NCBI GenBank assembly: GCA_963781105.1
Contig: CAWAED010000015.1
Coordinates: 1 to 64,000, forward strand
Direction: 5' to 3'
DNA from: Palsa-295 sp963781105
Lineage (GTDB): Bacteria; Acidobacteriota; Terriglobia; Acidiferrales; UBA7541
DNA length: 64,000 bases
Positions 9,279 to 18,724 of this stretch are shown here, one piece after another. The notes below the pieces were generated by a model. The model was not told the DNA's origin. It did not search any database and saw only the letters and a list, made by a program, of their open reading frames with translations. A program made the position numbers and the translations under genes. The stretch's first letter is position 1, and every line of letters begins with the position of its first letter.

Positions 9279-10712
9279 ATGAAGCGAACAGTAGCGTGGT
9301 GTATGGCGTCCGCTTTGTTCTGTTTGCTATTCGCGGGCTGCGGTCAGTCGTCACAGGTTGGACAGGACGTTAAAGAACTTGAGTCATTTGAAACCGCCAA
9401 AGATGCATATGTCTACGCCTACCCTTTGATGACGATGGAAATGACCCGACGAGTGTCCACCAATTTTGTAAAGCCCGAAGGAACCTTCGCGCCCATGGGA
9501 CAATTTGCCAAGCTGCGAGAATATCCAAATGCGTCTTTCAATGCCGTGACCGCCCCGAACGCCGACACCTTATACACAATGGCGTGGCTAGACGTCTCCA
9601 AAGAACCGTGGGTTGTCAGCATTCCGGACATGAAGGGCCGGTACTTTTTGTTTCCGATGCTTGACGGATGGACGAATGTATTCCAAGACCCCGGCAAACG
9701 AACGACGGGGACCGGGCCCCAGAAATTTGCCATTACCGGACCCGGCTGGAGCGGAACTCTTCCTGCGGGAGTAACCGAATATAAGTCACCGACTGGCATT
9801 GTTTGGGTGTTGGGCCGGATTTACTGCACCGGAACTCCAGAAGACTACAAAGCCGTCCATGTGCTTCAGGACCAGATTGCCCTCGTTCCTCTTTCGTCTT
9901 ACGGCAAGCCATATACTCCCGCTCCCGGAACTGTTGACGCTTCCATCGATGGAAAGACCGCCGTTCGTGACCAGTTGAATGCAATGGATGGCGCTTCATA
10001 CTTCAAACTCTTCGCTCAATTATTGAAGACGAATCCGCCAGCAGCCGAAGATGCGCCGATGGTCACAAAATTAGCGAAAATTGGAATCGTGCCCGGTCAG
10101 GATTTTGACCAGACAAAATTGGAACCAACCGTATCAAGCGGAATAGGCAAAGCTCCCAAGCCCGCACAGGAAAAGATTGCCGCATGGATGAAGGAAAGCC
10201 TACTGGCGCATGATGCATCACTCGAAAATGGTTGGACGTTCAGCACTAAGGTGGGGACGTATGGCACCAATTACATTCAACGAGCTATGGTCGCGTGGTA
10301 CGGGTTGGGTGCGAACCTTCCAAGGGATGCCGTCTACCCGACTTCCGAAGGTCCCGAAATCGTTACGAAGTACAACGGAGCCAACAAGTACGTAATGCAT
10401 TTCAACAAGGGTGAAATGCCGCCAGTTGATGGCTTCTGGTCTCTTACGATGTACAACGCAAAATACTTCTTCGTAGACAATCCGCTCAATCGATATACGC
10501 TGAGCCAACGCAATAGCCTCAAGACGAATTCGGATGGCTCGACAGACTTGTACATTCAAGCCGATTCGCCTGGAAAAGACAAAGAATCGAACTGGCTCCC
10601 TGCGCCAAAAGACGACTTCGTTTTGATGGTGCGTTTGTACTGGCCCAAGGAAAAAGACCCCACCATACTGAACGGTTCATGGAAGCCTCCTGCGGTAAAG
10701 AAGGTGGGATAG
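9279..10712 (+). CDS. DUF1254/DUF1214 domain lipoprotein
   Basis: A 477-residue lipoprotein: a signal peptide ending in the lipobox FAGC (about residues 18-21), a DUF1254 domain (from AKDAYVYAYPLMTMEMTRR to about 190; note APNADTLYTMAWLDVS) and a DUF1214 domain near the C terminus (GFWSLTMYNAKYFFVDNPLNRY). Such proteins are widespread in soil bacteria and their biochemical role is unknown. The ATG start is supported by the signal peptide. It precedes the BKACE gene by 85 bp on the same strand, so the two may be co-expressed. Confidence 0.9.
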   Translation: MKRTVAWCMASALFCLLFAGCGQSSQVGQDVKELESFETAKDAYVYAYPLMTMEMTRRVSTNFVKPEGTFAPMGQFAKLREYPNASFNAVTAPNADTLYTMAWLDVSKEPWVVSIPDMKGRYFLFPMLDGWTNVFQDPGKRTTGTGPQKFAITGPGWSGTLPAGVTEYKSPTGIVWVLGRIYCTGTPEDYKAVHVLQDQIALVPLSSYGKPYTPAPGTVDASIDGKTAVRDQLNAMDGASYFKLFAQLLKTNPPAAEDAPMVTKLAKIGIVPGQDFDQTKLEPTVSSGIGKAPKPAQEKIAAWMKESLLAHDASLENGWTFSTKVGTYGTNYIQRAMVAWYGLGANLPRDAVYPTSEGPEIVTKYNGANKYVMHFNKGEMPPVDGFWSLTMYNAKYFFVDNPLNRYTLSQRNSLKTNSDGSTDLYIQADSPGKDKESNWLPAPKDDFVLMVRLYWPKEKDPTILNGSWKPPAVKKVG

Positions 10713-10797
10713 AAGAGAGTTGGAAGGGCGCTACAACGCAGAAGAAGTGAATACGTCCCACGACCGTCAAACGAGGCTGAAAAGGAGAAACAACTTT

Positions 10798-11964
10798 ATG
10801 TACTTCACCGATGACTCGCTACTACCCGAGAATCAGGCACCACTCATGATCACTGCCGCCCCCTACGGGCCGGTCTGGATGCCGCAGGACTGCACCCCTG
10901 AACAAAAACTCCCCGTCACTTGGGACGAACAAGTTCAGGTGGCGGTGGATTGTTACAACGCCGGCGCAACGCTCCTGCACATCCACGTACGCGACCCAAA
11001 GACCGGCCACATCTCGAAAGACTTCAAGCAGTACAACGATCAGGTCGGACGATTGCGCCAAGCGGTCCCGAAAATGATTCTCCAACTCGGCGGCTCAATC
11101 TCGTTTGCCCCCGAGCCGGGCGAGGAAGCCCATTTCCAGAGTTACGACTCGCGCCATAAGCTCGCCGAAATCAATCCCAAGCCGGACCAAGTTACGGTGG
11201 CCTGCGGCACTAGCCTCTACGATCTGACTGCGCTCCATCCCGTCGAAGAATTTCAGGGAACTCGCCTAGCCAACCCAGCGATGCTCCACGCGATGGCCAA
11301 CCTAGTGGGGGACTCGACGCCGGACTTCTATCTCGAAAACATCAAGCGCCTGGTCCAGAACGGCATTCAGCCGTATTTCGCCCTGATGCACGTACATGGT
11401 CTCGAACTAGTTGAGCGCCTCATTCGCAAGGGCTACTACACGGGACCGGTGAACGGCTTCTTCAGCATCGGCGGAGGGGGCATGTGCGGCGCAAATCCAT
11501 TCGACCTGATGGAGCTAATTCGTCGTACACCGCACGGATCTTTCTTTACCTACCAGACCACACTCCGTCTGTCGCACCCGGTCGCCGCGATCTGCATCGC
11601 GCTCGGCCAACACACCCGCGCCGGCATCGAGGACAATCTCTGGAACACCACGAAGGGCGAGCGCATGAACACGATCCAAATGATCGAGCGCCACGTCCGC
11701 ATATCCAAGGAGCTGGGACGCGCGATCGCCACGCCCGAACAGGCGCGTCAAATGTTGAAGATCGGCGTCACGTACAAATCCACGGAAGAAACACTCGCCA
11801 ACCTGGGTCTGCCGCCGAACCGCCGCCCCGGCAATATGGGATTCATGGTGCATGAGACCGATGGAATGTTCCACCCGGCTGCGCAGGGTGGATGCGGACA
11901 CATCCACGCAGGAGAGTGGGAGGAGAAGGTGGAGACGATAAAGGTCGCGACTGCGAATGACTAA
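10798..11964 (+). CDS. BKACE family protein (DUF849, beta-keto acid cleavage enzyme)
   Basis: A 388-residue TIM-barrel protein of the 3-keto-5-aminohexanoate cleavage family. Members condense a beta-keto acid with acetyl-CoA and release acetoacetate plus a new CoA ester, using zinc. The metal-binding HIHVRDP motif is at about residues 60-66, a HVHG motif lies near residue 200, and C-terminal blocks GFMVHETDG and GCGHIHAGEWEEK follow. At about 388 residues it is longer than the typical 275-310, with extra material before the C terminus. The start is ATG at 10798, after AAGGAGA. Substrate is unknown; proximity to DUF1254 and sulfatases suggests a catabolic role, which is inference. Confidence 0.8.
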   Translation: MYFTDDSLLPENQAPLMITAAPYGPVWMPQDCTPEQKLPVTWDEQVQVAVDCYNAGATLLHIHVRDPKTGHISKDFKQYNDQVGRLRQAVPKMILQLGGSISFAPEPGEEAHFQSYDSRHKLAEINPKPDQVTVACGTSLYDLTALHPVEEFQGTRLANPAMLHAMANLVGDSTPDFYLENIKRLVQNGIQPYFALMHVHGLELVERLIRKGYYTGPVNGFFSIGGGGMCGANPFDLMELIRRTPHGSFFTYQTTLRLSHPVAAICIALGQHTRAGIEDNLWNTTKGERMNTIQMIERHVRISKELGRAIATPEQARQMLKIGVTYKSTEETLANLGLPPNRRPGNMGFMVHETDGMFHPAAQGGCGHIHAGEWEEKVETIKVATAND

Positions 11965-12066
11965 ATGGCTAGAACGTCGCCAAGTCCCGATTAGAGTTCG
12001 CGTTCGCGTAACCGGACATCGTTTCCTAGTACTCCGAAAGTCACCGACACCCGAAAATCGCATGCC

Positions 12067-13608
12067 TCACGCGTGAGAAACGCCGACGAGTTGTGCGAGA
12101 GTCTGCCAATGCCGTCGGTGCGGAACGCGCCTAGCGGACCGAATATCGACTGCGTAGGGTATCGAGATGCCGAGTTTCGACGACAAGACGGAAAGCGCTA
12201 TCCGTGGTAGTCGCGGTCGAATCTCGGTCAGATAAAAATTCTCGTTGAGCCATGCTGGAAGGTCAGATGGTTTCCAAGCGAGGCTAGCGGCACGGTGTCG
12301 AAGCTGTGTCTCAGATCTTCGAGTCTGCGCCTCGTCACTTTGCGCGGCAATACGTCCTCGTGGTGCTGCTTCAAGGAGGGTAGCTGTTGACAGCTTTAGA
12401 GTGCAGGGTGCGCAGTAACTTCGGCCACGCCCAATCTCAGCACCGCATTCGCGGCAAAAGCTTTGAGCGTGAGGTAGTGGAGCAATTACCAGATTAGATG
12501 GAATAGCTTTCGATTCACGGCGATTGAGCTGAGTCAAATGTGTCGGGGGGCGATGATGGCGAACTTGCTTCGGAATGTTCTTCCACAACATGCGCGAGAC
12601 TAATTCCGCGTATGGGGCAACAGCACTGCCCCAGTTCGGCGCTGTTTTGGAAAGCTGGACCGCGAACGGTCCCATCAAACGGCACGAGCCGTCACGCTGT
12701 TCAAAAAACCACTCTCGCCTCAATGTTTCTTGCGTAATCCAGTTCAAAAGATATGCGTCAACCATTGGACGTACAGGTTCCATAACGTCGCACGCAAGAC
12801 TGTCACGCGCGGGTGTATCGGCATGTAAGACACCAAGGCCGGGATCGAGGCCGAGAGCAGCAACGGCAAGCCGCGTTTCGGATTCAAGTAGGGCGTACAA
12901 GTAATTGAGCATCGCATTGACCGGATTCGCAGCGAGACGAGGTGATCTTGTGAGCGGCGAGACCCGGTTGCGGAAGATTCGCCAATGATCGGGCACCCGG
13001 CGAAGATCTGCTCTGGGAAAGTTGATCGGCAAATTATTCCACGCACCCCAGTACGCGTGTGCGCCGAGAGATTCTTGTAGGCGAATCGCTTCAATTGTCT
13101 TCGCGGTTGGGATTGCTGCGCGGGCGCGAGAAATTACTTCGGCGGCGTCAGGATTTCGCAAAGAATCATGAGCGATCTTTTCCTGTACTTCTAGTTTGCG
13201 CCCTATCAATTCCCGTGAGATTTTCAGGGCGGCCCCCGATCCATGAGCGAGCGCCTGGGCTCGTCGGAGCCGAGCGTCAGATGGTCGAACCGGGCCGGTG
13301 GTGACGAGAACGGAACCATCTCTATCGAGCATGACGAATGCAGCGTCCTGATCGGCAAGCCAGCGAAGAGCTGCGAGCGAAACTATTCCGTCAGACCCAA
13401 TCACGATGAGTCGCTGGAGACCGTGTCCCACACGCGGAAAACGAGTCTTGCGGCGATACGCACCAATTCCGTCCTCAATCGTTAGGTGCCCGCGATCGAC
13501 GTGAACAACGATACCGTAACCGTGGAGAGTCACGACTCCGCGCTGCGGGGTGATCGGAATGAAATTGCAGTGTTGAGAATGCTGAGTTACGGTCTGCGTA
13601 GCTGCCAT
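12067..13608 (-). CDS. cas1: Stand-alone Cas1-like integrase with zinc ribbon and C-terminal helix-turn-helix
   Basis: A 513-residue protein. Residues 20-340 read as Cas1: an N-terminal beta domain (GVVTLHGYGIVVHVDRGHLTIEDG) and a helical catalytic domain with E179 (RLQESLGAHAYWGAW), H262 (GVLHAD) and D274 (LACDVMEPVRP), the metal-binding set of active Cas1 integrases; NPVNAMLNYLYALLE is also typical. Beyond it lie a four-cysteine ribbon (C385, C388, C399, C402) and a C-terminal segment (SSKLGISIPYAVDIRSARRV) that resembles a helix-turn-helix. No cas2, effector gene or repeat array is in the window. The start is ATG at 13608, with AAAGGAGG upstream. Cas1 homologues outside CRISPR loci, including casposon integrases, are known; what this one integrates is unknown. 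Confidence 0.88.
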   Translation of the reverse strand: MAATQTVTQHSQHCNFIPITPQRGVVTLHGYGIVVHVDRGHLTIEDGIGAYRRKTRFPRVGHGLQRLIVIGSDGIVSLAALRWLADQDAAFVMLDRDGSVLVTTGPVRPSDARLRRAQALAHGSGAALKISRELIGRKLEVQEKIAHDSLRNPDAAEVISRARAAIPTAKTIEAIRLQESLGAHAYWGAWNNLPINFPRADLRRVPDHWRIFRNRVSPLTRSPRLAANPVNAMLNYLYALLESETRLAVAALGLDPGLGVLHADTPARDSLACDVMEPVRPMVDAYLLNWITQETLRREWFFEQRDGSCRLMGPFAVQLSKTAPNWGSAVAPYAELVSRMLWKNIPKQVRHHRPPTHLTQLNRRESKAIPSNLVIAPLPHAQSFCRECGAEIGRGRSYCAPCTLKLSTATLLEAAPRGRIAAQSDEAQTRRSETQLRHRAASLAWKPSDLPAWLNENFYLTEIRPRLPRIALSVLSSKLGISIPYAVDIRSARRVPHRRHWQTLAQLVGVSHA

Positions 13609-13853
13609 CGGAGCTTAGACCTCCTTTGGTGGTTAGGGCTTGTCGTCTGCTGGTGTTTGGAGCGCCGTTGGACTTCAATCCATACGATATACGAGCTCGC
13701 GTAACGTGAGCGAACGGCTCAGGGGAGCGTGAAAAACTATCCTCCAATCAAACTCGGCACCCCCGATCCACCGCAAGTATCCGTACCCGTCGGCGTAGCC
13801 CGCGCCGTTAGCAAACCGGGTTAGACGCAGTGACGAGATGAAGGAGAAAAATC

Positions 13854-14195
13854 ATGGCGCCAATACAAAAAGAGACGACGACGCGACCGAGCATCGTGTT
13901 CATCCTGTGCGACAACATCGGCTTGGGTGACTTCTCCTGCTACGGAGGGAGCATCCCGACCCCTCGGATCGACAAGCTTGCGAGCGAGGGCATCCGCTTC
14001 AACAATTACACCGTGGAATCGCAGTGCACGCCGACGAAGAACGCGCTCTTCGCCGATAAGATGGACAACGGGTGGATGCTCGCACTCGTTATGCCCCCGG
14101 TTGTCGAGTACCAAAAGAGCATCGCCGAGTATCCCAACATCAAGCCGGGCGAGGAGTTCACGGGCTACAAGAACGTAACTGCGAAATCGGCTTAA
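13854..14195 (+). pseudogene. Collapsed arylsulfatase: N and C termini joined, core missing
   Basis: An open frame of 113 residues with a good Shine-Dalgarno (AAGGAG). Residues 11-62 match the sulfatase N terminus (RPSIVFILCDNIGLGDFSCYG, then TPRIDKLASEGIRF) and stop at the active-site motif, which reads CTPTKNA; the usual CxPxR arginine is Lys. The next residues (FADKMDNGWMLALVMPP to GEEFTGYKN) resemble a sulfatase C terminus. Some 350-400 central residues are absent without a frameshift, so it cannot be an active sulfatase. It precedes the channel gene and the intact sulfatase. It may be decay, or a retained short protein that titrates sulfatase partners. Confidence 0.75.
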
Positions 14196-14223
14196 TCGTG
14201 ATCAGAAACGAAGGAGCACAAAA

Positions 14224-15258
14224 TTGCGATTCCGAATCCAGCGTCAAACCGCTGTGCTTGTTTGCATGTTATTGGGATGCGCCTCATCGGCGGTAGCTCA
14301 ACAGAAGGGGCAATGGGTACCCGGACAGTTTGGTCTCAATGCAGGCGTGATCCCTGACCCCGGCTTCACCTATGCCAACCTTGCTCTCAGCTACTCCGCT
14401 GGCCAATTGAACAATTCCACCGGAAACAAGCTTCCGGGTATTTCTGGAACCTATTCGTACTGGGTGGACGAGAACATTATTTATTACGTCCCGAAGCATA
14501 AGATCCTCGGCGGATACTACATGCCGTACATCGCACTAAACTACGCGACCGGTAACTTGGTGGCCGAGATTGCCCTGGGACAGATGAACCTTGGTAGCGC
14601 CGCGGGTGGTTCAGGGTTTGCCGACATGTACGTCCAGCCGCTCAACATTGGTTGGCACTTTGGCAAGCGAGTGGACTTCAACGCCGGATACTCGTTTACT
14701 GCTCCCACAGGCCGATACACGGCGGGAGCGAGCAACAACGTGGGTTCCGGATATTGGGGTAACGATATAACCAGCGGCACCACGCTCTACATCACCAAGA
14801 ACCAGGGGACTACTGCAAACCTGTCTACCGCCTGGGAAATCCACGGACAAAGGACGGCTGCCAGCGTGCCAGCTGGTCAAACCAGCAAAGTAACCCCCGG
14901 TCAGGCGTTCACCATGGAGTGGGGGCTTGGGCAGGTTCTTCCACTGAAGAAAGATATGAGCATACTGGTCCAACTCGGCGTCGTTGGGTACGACCAATGG
15001 CAGGTTTCGAACAACGGCGGCAACTATCTGGTGGCTGGAATTCCCGTGGCCGCGAGCAGGCTCCCGTACTACTCAGTTCATGCCATTGGTGTTCAGGGCA
15101 ATTTCATACTCCCAGCGAAGAACCTGGTAGCCTTTTTTAAATATTACGACGAGTATCGTGCCCTGGCTCGTCCGCAGGGCCGCACCATCGACTTTGGTTT
15201 TTCGTGGACGTTGCGGATTCCGAAGCCCACACCTACGGCCCAGGCTGCAAATCCGTAA
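14224..15258 (+). CDS. Outer-membrane channel-like protein (phenol MetA-pathway family)
   Basis: A 344-residue exported protein with a signal peptide (AVLVCMLLGCASSAVAQ) and a run of amphipathic beta strands rich in Gly, Tyr and Asn (NLALSYSAGQLN, YYMPYIALNYATG, VDFNAGYSFTAPTGRY, and others), ending in an aromatic strand DFGFSWTLRI. This fits the family named for meta-pathway phenol degradation, thought to form outer-membrane beta barrels for hydrophobic substrates. The start is TTG at 14224 with GGAG seven bases upstream. It lies between two sulfatase genes and could import their sulfated substrate, which is inference. Confidence 0.75.
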   Translation: MRFRIQRQTAVLVCMLLGCASSAVAQQKGQWVPGQFGLNAGVIPDPGFTYANLALSYSAGQLNNSTGNKLPGISGTYSYWVDENIIYYVPKHKILGGYYMPYIALNYATGNLVAEIALGQMNLGSAAGGSGFADMYVQPLNIGWHFGKRVDFNAGYSFTAPTGRYTAGASNNVGSGYWGNDITSGTTLYITKNQGTTANLSTAWEIHGQRTAASVPAGQTSKVTPGQAFTMEWGLGQVLPLKKDMSILVQLGVVGYDQWQVSNNGGNYLVAGIPVAASRLPYYSVHAIGVQGNFILPAKNLVAFFKYYDEYRALARPQGRTIDFGFSWTLRIPKPTPTAQAANP

Positions 15259-15518
15259 GGCGCGATTGACCCAGACCTATAACAGGAACAGCCTCTTAGC
15301 GGACGATTAGTTAATCAGGCACTTCCAATCCGACGCCCAACCGCACAATGAGAGTCGGCTTCCGACTACCGCGTTAATCACGAGTTACGGCCCATACCAA
15401 ACGCAGAAGACTGTCATTTTTGCCAATTGGCGTCGCCTGGCCCCCAAGCTCATCATTTGCTGCGAGGGAGACATGCACTTGATTTGTGCCCGTTGGTCTC
15501 ACGTACAAGGAGAATAAA

Positions 15519-17894
15519 ATGGCCCTCCCGGACAAGCATCAGAGAACAGTTCTTCCCATCCCGAATTCCACGCACGTCGGTTTGACGACCTACGACGCCA
15601 AGGACCCGGATACGAAGTATCCGCCGATTCAGGAATTGCGACCGCCCGAGGGCGCCCCCAATGTGCTGCTCATCCTTATTGACGATGCCGGTTTTGGCTC
15701 GTCCAGCGCGTTTGGCGGCCCTTGCCACACACCGAACTTCGAAAAACTCGCGGCCAATGGCCTCAAATACAACCGGTTTCACACTACGGCGCTCTGCTCG
15801 CCCACTCGCCAGGCTTGCTTGACCGGCCGCAATCATCACACTGTGGGTATGGGCGGCATCACGGAGATTGCGACCTCGGCCCCTGGTTACAACTCGATTC
15901 TGCCGAATACTTGCTCCCCACTGGCGCGGACTCTCAAGCTCAATGGCTACTCGACGGCGCAGTTCGGAAAGTGCCATGAAGTGCCGGTCTGGGAGACTAG
16001 CCCCATGGGTCCCTTCGATTCCTGGCCGTCCGGAGGAGGGGGGTTCGAGTATTTCTACGGCTTCATCGGTGGTGAGACGAACCAGTGGTATCCGGCATTA
16101 TACGAGGGCACGACGGCGGTCGAGCCGGAGAAGACGCCCGAAGAGGGCTATCACCTGACCGATGATTTGGCGACGAAGGCAATTAAGTGGGTGCGCCAGC
16201 AAAAAGCACTTATGCCCGACAAGCCGTTCTTCATGTACTTCGCTCCGGGCGCCACCCACGCGCCGCATCATGTGCCTAAGGAATGGGCCGACAAATACAA
16301 AGGGAAGTTCGACCAAGGTTGGGACAAGCTTCGCGAGGAGATCTTCGCCCAACAGAAGACCCTGGGCGTGATTCCGCAGGACTGCACGCTAACGGCACGG
16401 CATTCTGAGATTCCTGCGTGGGACACGATCTCGCCCACGATGAAGAAAGTCCTCGCCCGTGAGATGGAGGTATACGCCGGTTTCCTTGAGCACACAGATC
16501 ATCATGTCGGACGGCTGATCGACGCGGTCAAGGATCTCGGCGTCATGGACGACACACTGATCTACTTAATCATCGGCGACAACGGTGCTTCGGCCGAGGG
16601 CTCACTCCAGGGCGCCTTCAACGAGTTGGCTCCCCTCACGGGCTTTCCTCAGTTGGAAACCGAGGAATTCCTCACGGAACGATTGGATAAGCTAGGCGGA
16701 GTCGAGGCGTACAACCACTACGCGGTAGCCTGGGCACACGCACTGGACACGCCGTACCAATGGACCAAGCAGGTCGCCTCGCACTTCGGCGGCACGCGAA
16801 ATGGGACGATCGTTCACTGGCCAAAAGGATTCAAAGCGAAGGGTGAAATCCGGAGTCAGTTCCACCATGTGATCGACTTTGCGCCGACGATTCTGGAAGT
16901 GGCAGGCCTGCCCCAGCCGGAATTCGTCAACGGAGTCCAACAGCACCCGATCGAAGGCGTCAGCATGGCTTATTCGTTCGATGATGCCAAAGCAGCGGAG
17001 CGACACCAGACCCAGTACTTCGAGATGGCGGGCAATCGTGGGATTTACCACAAGGGCTGGACGGCGGTGACGAGACATCGGACTCCTTGGCTCACCGGCG
17101 CGGTTAAGCTCGCCGCTTTTGATGATGATGTATGGGAGTTGTACGACACGACGAAGGACTGGACCCAGTCGAAGGACCTGGCGAAGGAGAATCCCCAGAA
17201 GCTACACGAACTGCAACGATTGTGGCTAATCGAAGCAGTCAAGTACAACGTGCTGCCCTTGGACGATCGCTTTGCCGAGCGCGCTAACGCCGACATCGCC
17301 GGCCGGCCGCAGTTGACCAAGGGCTCGCGGCAGTTGCTGTTCGGCGGGATGGGGCGGCTGACCGAAGGCTCAATCGTCAACTACAAGAACAAGTCGCACG
17401 CGGTGACCGCCGAGGTCGTCATACCTCCGTCGGGAGCAGAGGGCGTCATCATCGCGGTGGGCGGAATCATTGGTGGCTGGAGCCTCTACGCTAAAGACGG
17501 CAAACTGAAATACCACTATAACTTCTACGGCGTGGACCGCTATTCGGTGGAGGGTACGTCGCACATCCCGCCAGGGACACATCAGGTCAGGATGGAGTTC
17601 AAGTACGACGGCGGCGGGCTGGCGAAGGGCGGCACGGTCACACTTTTCGTAGACGGTAAAAAGGTCGGCGAAGGCCGAGTAGAGCAGACCGAGCCCATGG
17701 TGTTCTCCGCCGACGAAACCTGTGACGTCGGCTTTCAAGCCGGTTCGCCCTCCAGCCCGGACTATGGACCGAGAGGTAACCGTTTCACCGGCGAAGTGAA
17801 CTGGGTGGAGATTGATATTGGCAAGGATGCGGTGAATCTCGATCACCTCATCACGCCCGAGCAACGCTATAACTTGGCCATGGCGGGTCAGTAG
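15519..17894 (+). CDS. Arylsulfatase
   Basis: A 791-residue sulfatase of the alkaline-phosphatase superfamily; hydrolyses sulfate esters using a formylglycine made from cysteine. The activation motif is CSPTRQACLTGRNHHTVG, with metal-site residues in LLILIDDAGFGSS and in LIIGDNGASAEGS. The C-terminal part (from about residue 620) adds a beta-rich lectin-like domain (VIIPPSGAEG, VTLFVDGKKVGEGR). I see no signal peptide, and the formylglycine-generating enzyme gene is not in the window. The start is ATG at 15519, with AAGGAG seven bases before. It is long compared with typical 450-600-residue sulfatases, but this length is common for a large bacterial subgroup. Confidence 0.93.
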   Translation: MALPDKHQRTVLPIPNSTHVGLTTYDAKDPDTKYPPIQELRPPEGAPNVLLILIDDAGFGSSSAFGGPCHTPNFEKLAANGLKYNRFHTTALCSPTRQACLTGRNHHTVGMGGITEIATSAPGYNSILPNTCSPLARTLKLNGYSTAQFGKCHEVPVWETSPMGPFDSWPSGGGGFEYFYGFIGGETNQWYPALYEGTTAVEPEKTPEEGYHLTDDLATKAIKWVRQQKALMPDKPFFMYFAPGATHAPHHVPKEWADKYKGKFDQGWDKLREEIFAQQKTLGVIPQDCTLTARHSEIPAWDTISPTMKKVLAREMEVYAGFLEHTDHHVGRLIDAVKDLGVMDDTLIYLIIGDNGASAEGSLQGAFNELAPLTGFPQLETEEFLTERLDKLGGVEAYNHYAVAWAHALDTPYQWTKQVASHFGGTRNGTIVHWPKGFKAKGEIRSQFHHVIDFAPTILEVAGLPQPEFVNGVQQHPIEGVSMAYSFDDAKAAERHQTQYFEMAGNRGIYHKGWTAVTRHRTPWLTGAVKLAAFDDDVWELYDTTKDWTQSKDLAKENPQKLHELQRLWLIEAVKYNVLPLDDRFAERANADIAGRPQLTKGSRQLLFGGMGRLTEGSIVNYKNKSHAVTAEVVIPPSGAEGVIIAVGGIIGGWSLYAKDGKLKYHYNFYGVDRYSVEGTSHIPPGTHQVRMEFKYDGGGLAKGGTVTLFVDGKKVGEGRVEQTEPMVFSADETCDVGFQAGSPSSPDYGPRGNRFTGEVNWVEIDIGKDAVNLDHLITPEQRYNLAMAGQ

Positions 17895-18448
17895 ACACTG
17901 TCAAGACCGACAGTTTATTTTCGGCCGCCAGTCATCGCATCTGTTGTGCCATGGGCAGAGGGTTTCGGCTTGGGAGCCGCGCCTACTTCGACAATCCGAT
18001 TCCACTTGGATAGTTAGTTCTATAAAAGCAGTCAAGGAGAAAACACTTCTCCTGCCGCTGGATTTTTTCTTGCCGTCCAGCCCGCCTCGTTTGAGCAGGA
18101 TTGTTCTGGCCTTCCGTTCCGTGATCTCGGGACGCTGCTCCATTCACGCAGCGTTTTTGGTTTTCTCTGCCAGCGGTTTTCATCGCTTTGGCGCGACGAA
18201 GCCAGTCCGTTCGGAGGCCACAAGCAGCAGGGTTGTCAGGTGCCAACCATGGTTCTATCGGGGACTCGTGGCCCATAGCTTTTTCGGGTTGTCCGAGGGG
18301 GACTAGGGTCGCATGAGAGACTCCGCGTGCCCGAGGCACGCCGAGCCTAACTTATCAGCTGAGACTCGCCCTCGAATCCGAATGTCTCCAGAACCCGACT
18401 GACACCACCGGAAGAAATTCCAGGGTGGAGCGGATGCGCTGGAGACAT
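17895..18448. other. Gene-free stretch, nothing recognised
   Basis: Both strands have open frames of up to about 120 codons here, but their composition is not protein-like and no family is recognisable. It may be the remains of an inserted element, given the IS110 fragment that follows. Confidence 0.4.
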
Positions 18449-18724
18449 TCAAGCTGTTTGTGGTTTCAGATGCTGGGCGTCGAAGCGCACTCCTTTCTTC
18501 CAGACGATCAAGGTAATGGCTGCCATCCTGCGCGCCAACGTCAGCCGCGCCATTTCCGGCCGGATTCCCTTAGCCACCAGCGCATCGTAAAACTCTTGGA
18601 ACGGGCCCGCCTTCGCAGCGGCCACGGTGGCAGCACCCTTGAAAAGATTCTTCAGTTCGTGATTGTGATTGCGATTCAGCCCACGAATCGAGGCCGGCTT
18701 CTTGGCGTGCAGCTCTCCCTGCAC
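18449..18724 (-). pseudogene. IS110 family transposase fragment (C terminus)
   Basis: The 91-residue reading frame matches the C-terminal domain of IS110/IS116/IS902 transposases: KNLFKGAATVAAA, GPFQEFYDALVAKGIRPEMA and RLTLARRMAAITLIVWKKGVRF, including the catalytic-region serine block equivalent (here Ala-rich). The N-terminal DEDD nuclease domain is missing, and the frame is open for about 25 more bases upstream before similarity fades. It is a remnant, not a working element. It marks past insertion at the right part of the accessory block. Confidence 0.75.

Noticed and set aside
12004..13705. A 9-bp direct repeat TCGCGTAAC at 12004-12012 and 13697-13705 flanking cas1
   Set aside because: Too short to exceed chance; no inverted repeats or target duplication were found next to the gene.
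11965..13853. CRISPR array beside the Cas1 gene
   Set aside because: I looked for regularly spaced 24-40-bp repeats on both sides of the gene and elsewhere; none is present in the window.
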